Of a stretch of DNA of 64,000 bases, positions 61,645 through 64,000 are shown in pieces; position 1 is the stretch's first letter, and each line of letters starts with the position of its first letter. The DNA comes from Agapetus fuscipes. Its lineage: Eukaryota > Arthropoda > Insecta > Trichoptera > Glossosomatidae. The stretch is from contig OX637341.1 of assembly GCA_951799405.1 (NCBI GenBank), positions 17,599,659-17,663,658 of the forward strand. Direction: 5' to 3'. The position numbers and the translations under genes are program-made. The notes beneath the pieces were generated by a model. That model did no database searches and was not told where the DNA came from. It saw only the letters and a program-made list of their open reading frames with translations.

Positions 61645-61890
61645 TCCTTGACATATACATAGGTTGGTATGAAGCTAACCCCCATCCTATAAAAAAATGG
61701 TTCACTTTGACGATGTCACTCTTGTTTTATTGAAGTTTGGCAAGAGTTATGTGTATTTGAGATAAGGTTTTTATATTTTAAATCCACATGCGGCAATGGT
61801 AAGCGCGAACTCATACGTGTCTGCTTATGGGGATGCATTTAATTGAATTTTAAATGTGATCTATTTTAACAACTTATATTATATATTACA
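61645..61890 (+). mobile_element. T230 repeat, diverged
   Basis: CCTTGACATATACATAGGTT to ACAACTTATATTATATATT. Confidence 0.75.
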
Positions 61891-63015
61891 GATGTTTCGT
61901 TTGAGGGAGTTGTTAACAACTGACAATTTTATTTTTATAAAAACCTTAAAAATGTTGTGCAAAAATTTCCAAAAAAATCACAATTATTTTTACATTCACT
62001 GACTGCTGTATAATCACTTTTTTGTTTTATTTTTAAATTTCATTTTCCTCGTTGTTTATGCTTTTCTGAATCCTTGTTTGCCCCGTAGCTGCCTGTTTTT
62101 CGCGCCATGTGAATATTTCCCACTTTTTTTGCATCTTAAGTACAAAAATTGCAACAATACTTAACCATCGAGTTAACGGAAAAATGTATGGATGTTAAAG
62201 AAGCGCTTCTAGTGAATGTTTAATTTTCAATAATTTATTCTGTTTCCGTTTGAGTATTAATGCGGTGTTTTGTACCCGGAGAAGCGAAAATAATTTTCTT
62301 TTAAAAATTACGTGAATTATTTCGTTTTAATATTTTCGACGATGCAAAATTTTGTTTCGAATGTTTTTTTTTGCCCTTAATCCAATTAAGAAAAATAAAA
62401 CACATGTTCACAAGTTTTTCAAATAATTTTTAATTTCAATTATTTAATGTATTCACTTTTTAACACTGCTAACTATTACTAGCGACATATTAAACTAAAT
62501 TGTTCAGGATAGTAGTTTAAAGTTTTAGATTGCAGAAAAATTGCTTAATTTTTTTATTTTTTATCATATTTTTAAAATCAAAACAGCTTTAGAATTTAAA
62601 ACAAAGGCATTTATTGGCATTCATATTAATGTGGATTTACGACGTTTGTATGCCATAAGCGCTTTTAGGACAAAAAAGGCCAAAATCATGTCGGTTACAC
62701 CAAAACCATACTTGCTTAAATAGCACAAAAATCATGGTAGAGCTATGGGAGTTAGCGCATTAGAAAGAGCGGAAAATTTCAAGTAGGATAGAATTCATAA
62801 CTAATTTTTGACCAAAATGTCGCTTATTCTGTCCTTTTAACCGTCGAAATTTACTTTATAATTCTATTTATTTCAAATGTAGACTATAACTCACGAAGCG
62901 CGGTGGTTGGATGGTTAGAGTCTTATCGCCTCCAACGCCCGTTATCATACAAATGTTCTCAGTTCCCTCCACAGGGTTGACCACAATAATCTTGTATAGC
63001 CACTCCAAGCCCCTT
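61891..63015. other. AT-rich unique sequence; no gene seen
   Basis: No family member or exon-like frame apart from a partial satellite unit near 62890-62990. Confidence 0.4.
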
Positions 63016-63460
63016 GTGTACAAAATTACGTTAAAACTCATCCAAAACGTTTTCCCGAAAATGCAGGGAAAATCAATTCTCACTAGGTTCACTATTTTAT
63101 ATTGCATACATTTTCTGTTAAACGCAGTGATTAAGTTTACAATTTCTCACGTATTCTTTCCTTTTGTGTACTAAGTTACGTTTAAACTGGTCCATAACGT
63201 TTTCCCAAAAATGCAGGGAAAATACAATTCTCACTAGGCGCGCTATTGCATATTTCGTACATTTTCTGTTAAACGCAGTGATTAAGTTTACAATTTGATA
63301 GCTCAAGTATTTGTTCCCCTTGTGTACAAAGCTACGTTTAAACTCATCCATAACGTTTTCCCAAAAATGTAAGGAAAATAAAATTCTCACTAGGTTACCT
63401 ATTTTATATTTCATACATTTTTTGATGAACGTGGTGGTTAAGTTTACAATTTAATAGCCC
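63016..63460 (+). repeat. Tandem array, about three units of 150 bp
   Basis: Units begin at GTGTACAAAATTACG (63016), GTGTACTAAGTTACG (63166) and GTGTACAAAGCTACG (63322). Each contains AACGTTTTCCC.AAAATG, CTCACTAGG, CATACATTTTCTG and GATTAAGTTTACAATTT. Periods of 150 and 156 bp, moderate divergence. Confidence 0.8.
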
Positions 63461-63705
63461 ACTATTCTAAGGCTCTAATAGTGGTTAGAATGGTTTTTAT
63501 TATACATATTGTAGGTAAATAAAAATAAACATTAAAAAATTATAAGCATTGTAAACCCTAAGGTAAGTTCTAAAAGGAATTGTGAATACAGACTTAAGTG
63601 CTGAACTTAAGAAAAGTACAGGGAACATTACGCAATCTATAAAGTGGATTTTTGAGAGAGGTTTATATTTTTGGTTTACCTTTTGTTAATGTAAGCCTTA
63701 CCACT
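63461..63705. other. AT-rich unique sequence; nothing recognised
   Basis: No repeat family member or exon seen. Confidence 0.4.
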
Positions 63706-63900
63706 CTGCGCTACTAATCTACTCATAAAGTGTAACTTCTTGTCGCGTTTTTGGCGTAAGATCGCATGTGGCGGTTGGAAAGTATTTATTTTTGGAGGTA
63801 AAGGGGACGGTTTTACGCCAATAACTTCACTTCTACTTAAAGTACGGGTTTTTGAGCTTACGAGGGAGCTGGTACTCATTTCTTGTGAAAGCTGAGTACT
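63706..63900 (-). mobile_element. SINE-A 3' part, diverged
   Basis: AAGTGTAACTTCTTGTCGCG, GGCGGTTGGAAAGTATTTAT and GGAGCTGGTACTCATTTCTT are in the order of a minus-strand SINE-A; the tRNA-like head is missing. Confidence 0.7.
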
Positions 63901-64000
63901 ACATAAAAAAATATTATGAGAAAAAGTTGTTTAGTATGAATTACACCACAAAACCTGTCTGCAAGATTGGTACTCGATAGAAAGCGTCAATTCTCACACA

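Overview
This is a stretch of an AT-rich, repeat-saturated animal nuclear genome, most likely an arthropod and probably an insect. The grounds are spliced exons with GT/AG borders, many non-LTR retrotransposons of kinds common in insects, tRNA- and 5S rRNA-derived SINEs, hAT-type short DNA elements and hammerhead-type ribozyme motifs. No species can be named from the sequence.

Host gene: the only host coding sequence I can support is on the minus strand, two consecutive exons of a two-pore-domain (K2P) potassium channel. Exon 41163-41324 carries the M1-P1 loop, an N-glycosylation sequon and pore helix 1. Exon 18272-18447 carries the end of the first selectivity filter and transmembrane segment M2. 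The splice phases match (1 nt + 2 nt), so the exons join across a 22,715-bp intron. The filter reads TVGWG instead of the usual T(I/V)GYG. A broken partial copy of the P1 exon lies at 41709-41757 and a possible 28-nt micro-exon at 44746-44773. The start, M1, P2 and M3-M4 exons are not visible here. Almost all the rest of the window is intron made of mobile elements.

Mobile elements: (1) RTE-like LINEs, including a near-complete minus-strand copy (4512-7869) broken by a single TAG, a copy running off the left edge (1-1543), one at 52427-53435 and many 5'-truncated fragments. (2) A 230-bp repeat, called T230 here, present in about 30 pieces with constant ends; it also forms the 3' end of one LINE subfamily. 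(3) Other LINEs: a Jockey/CR1-group copy with a long poly(A) tail (39209-40930, minus), a second group called LINE-X (23754-25935, 50920-51320, 57394-57795), an L2-like LINE (16974-17743, 25945-26250) and a copy with an (AAAT)n tail (19847-20613). (4) tRNA-derived SINEs: SINE-A, SINE-B and SINE-C. SINE-B can carry a 5S rRNA-like head in front of the tRNA-like part and occurs with three different 3' modules, two matching the ends of LINEs in this window and one being SINE-A itself. (5) hAT-type elements with internal nested insertions. (6) A 1,006-bp solo-LTR-like insertion with a 4-bp target duplication inside LINE-X.

Most unusual content: a family of small elements (about 190-360 bp) that contain a hammerhead ribozyme core or a one-base variant of it, share a conserved terminus, and are each flanked by 9-14 bp target-site duplications. 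One is a single unit (55684-55873), two are inverted or fold-back dimers (2315-2657, 51998-52354) and one is nested with T230 inside a hAT element (60685-61141). They resemble animal retrozymes or Penelope-type hammerhead repeats, but in an inverted arrangement. Other structures are a 1.0-kb tandem duplication (13129-15118), a 0.89-kb one (9773-11241), a 150-bp tandem array (63016-63460) and a 42-bp minisatellite (44950-45075).
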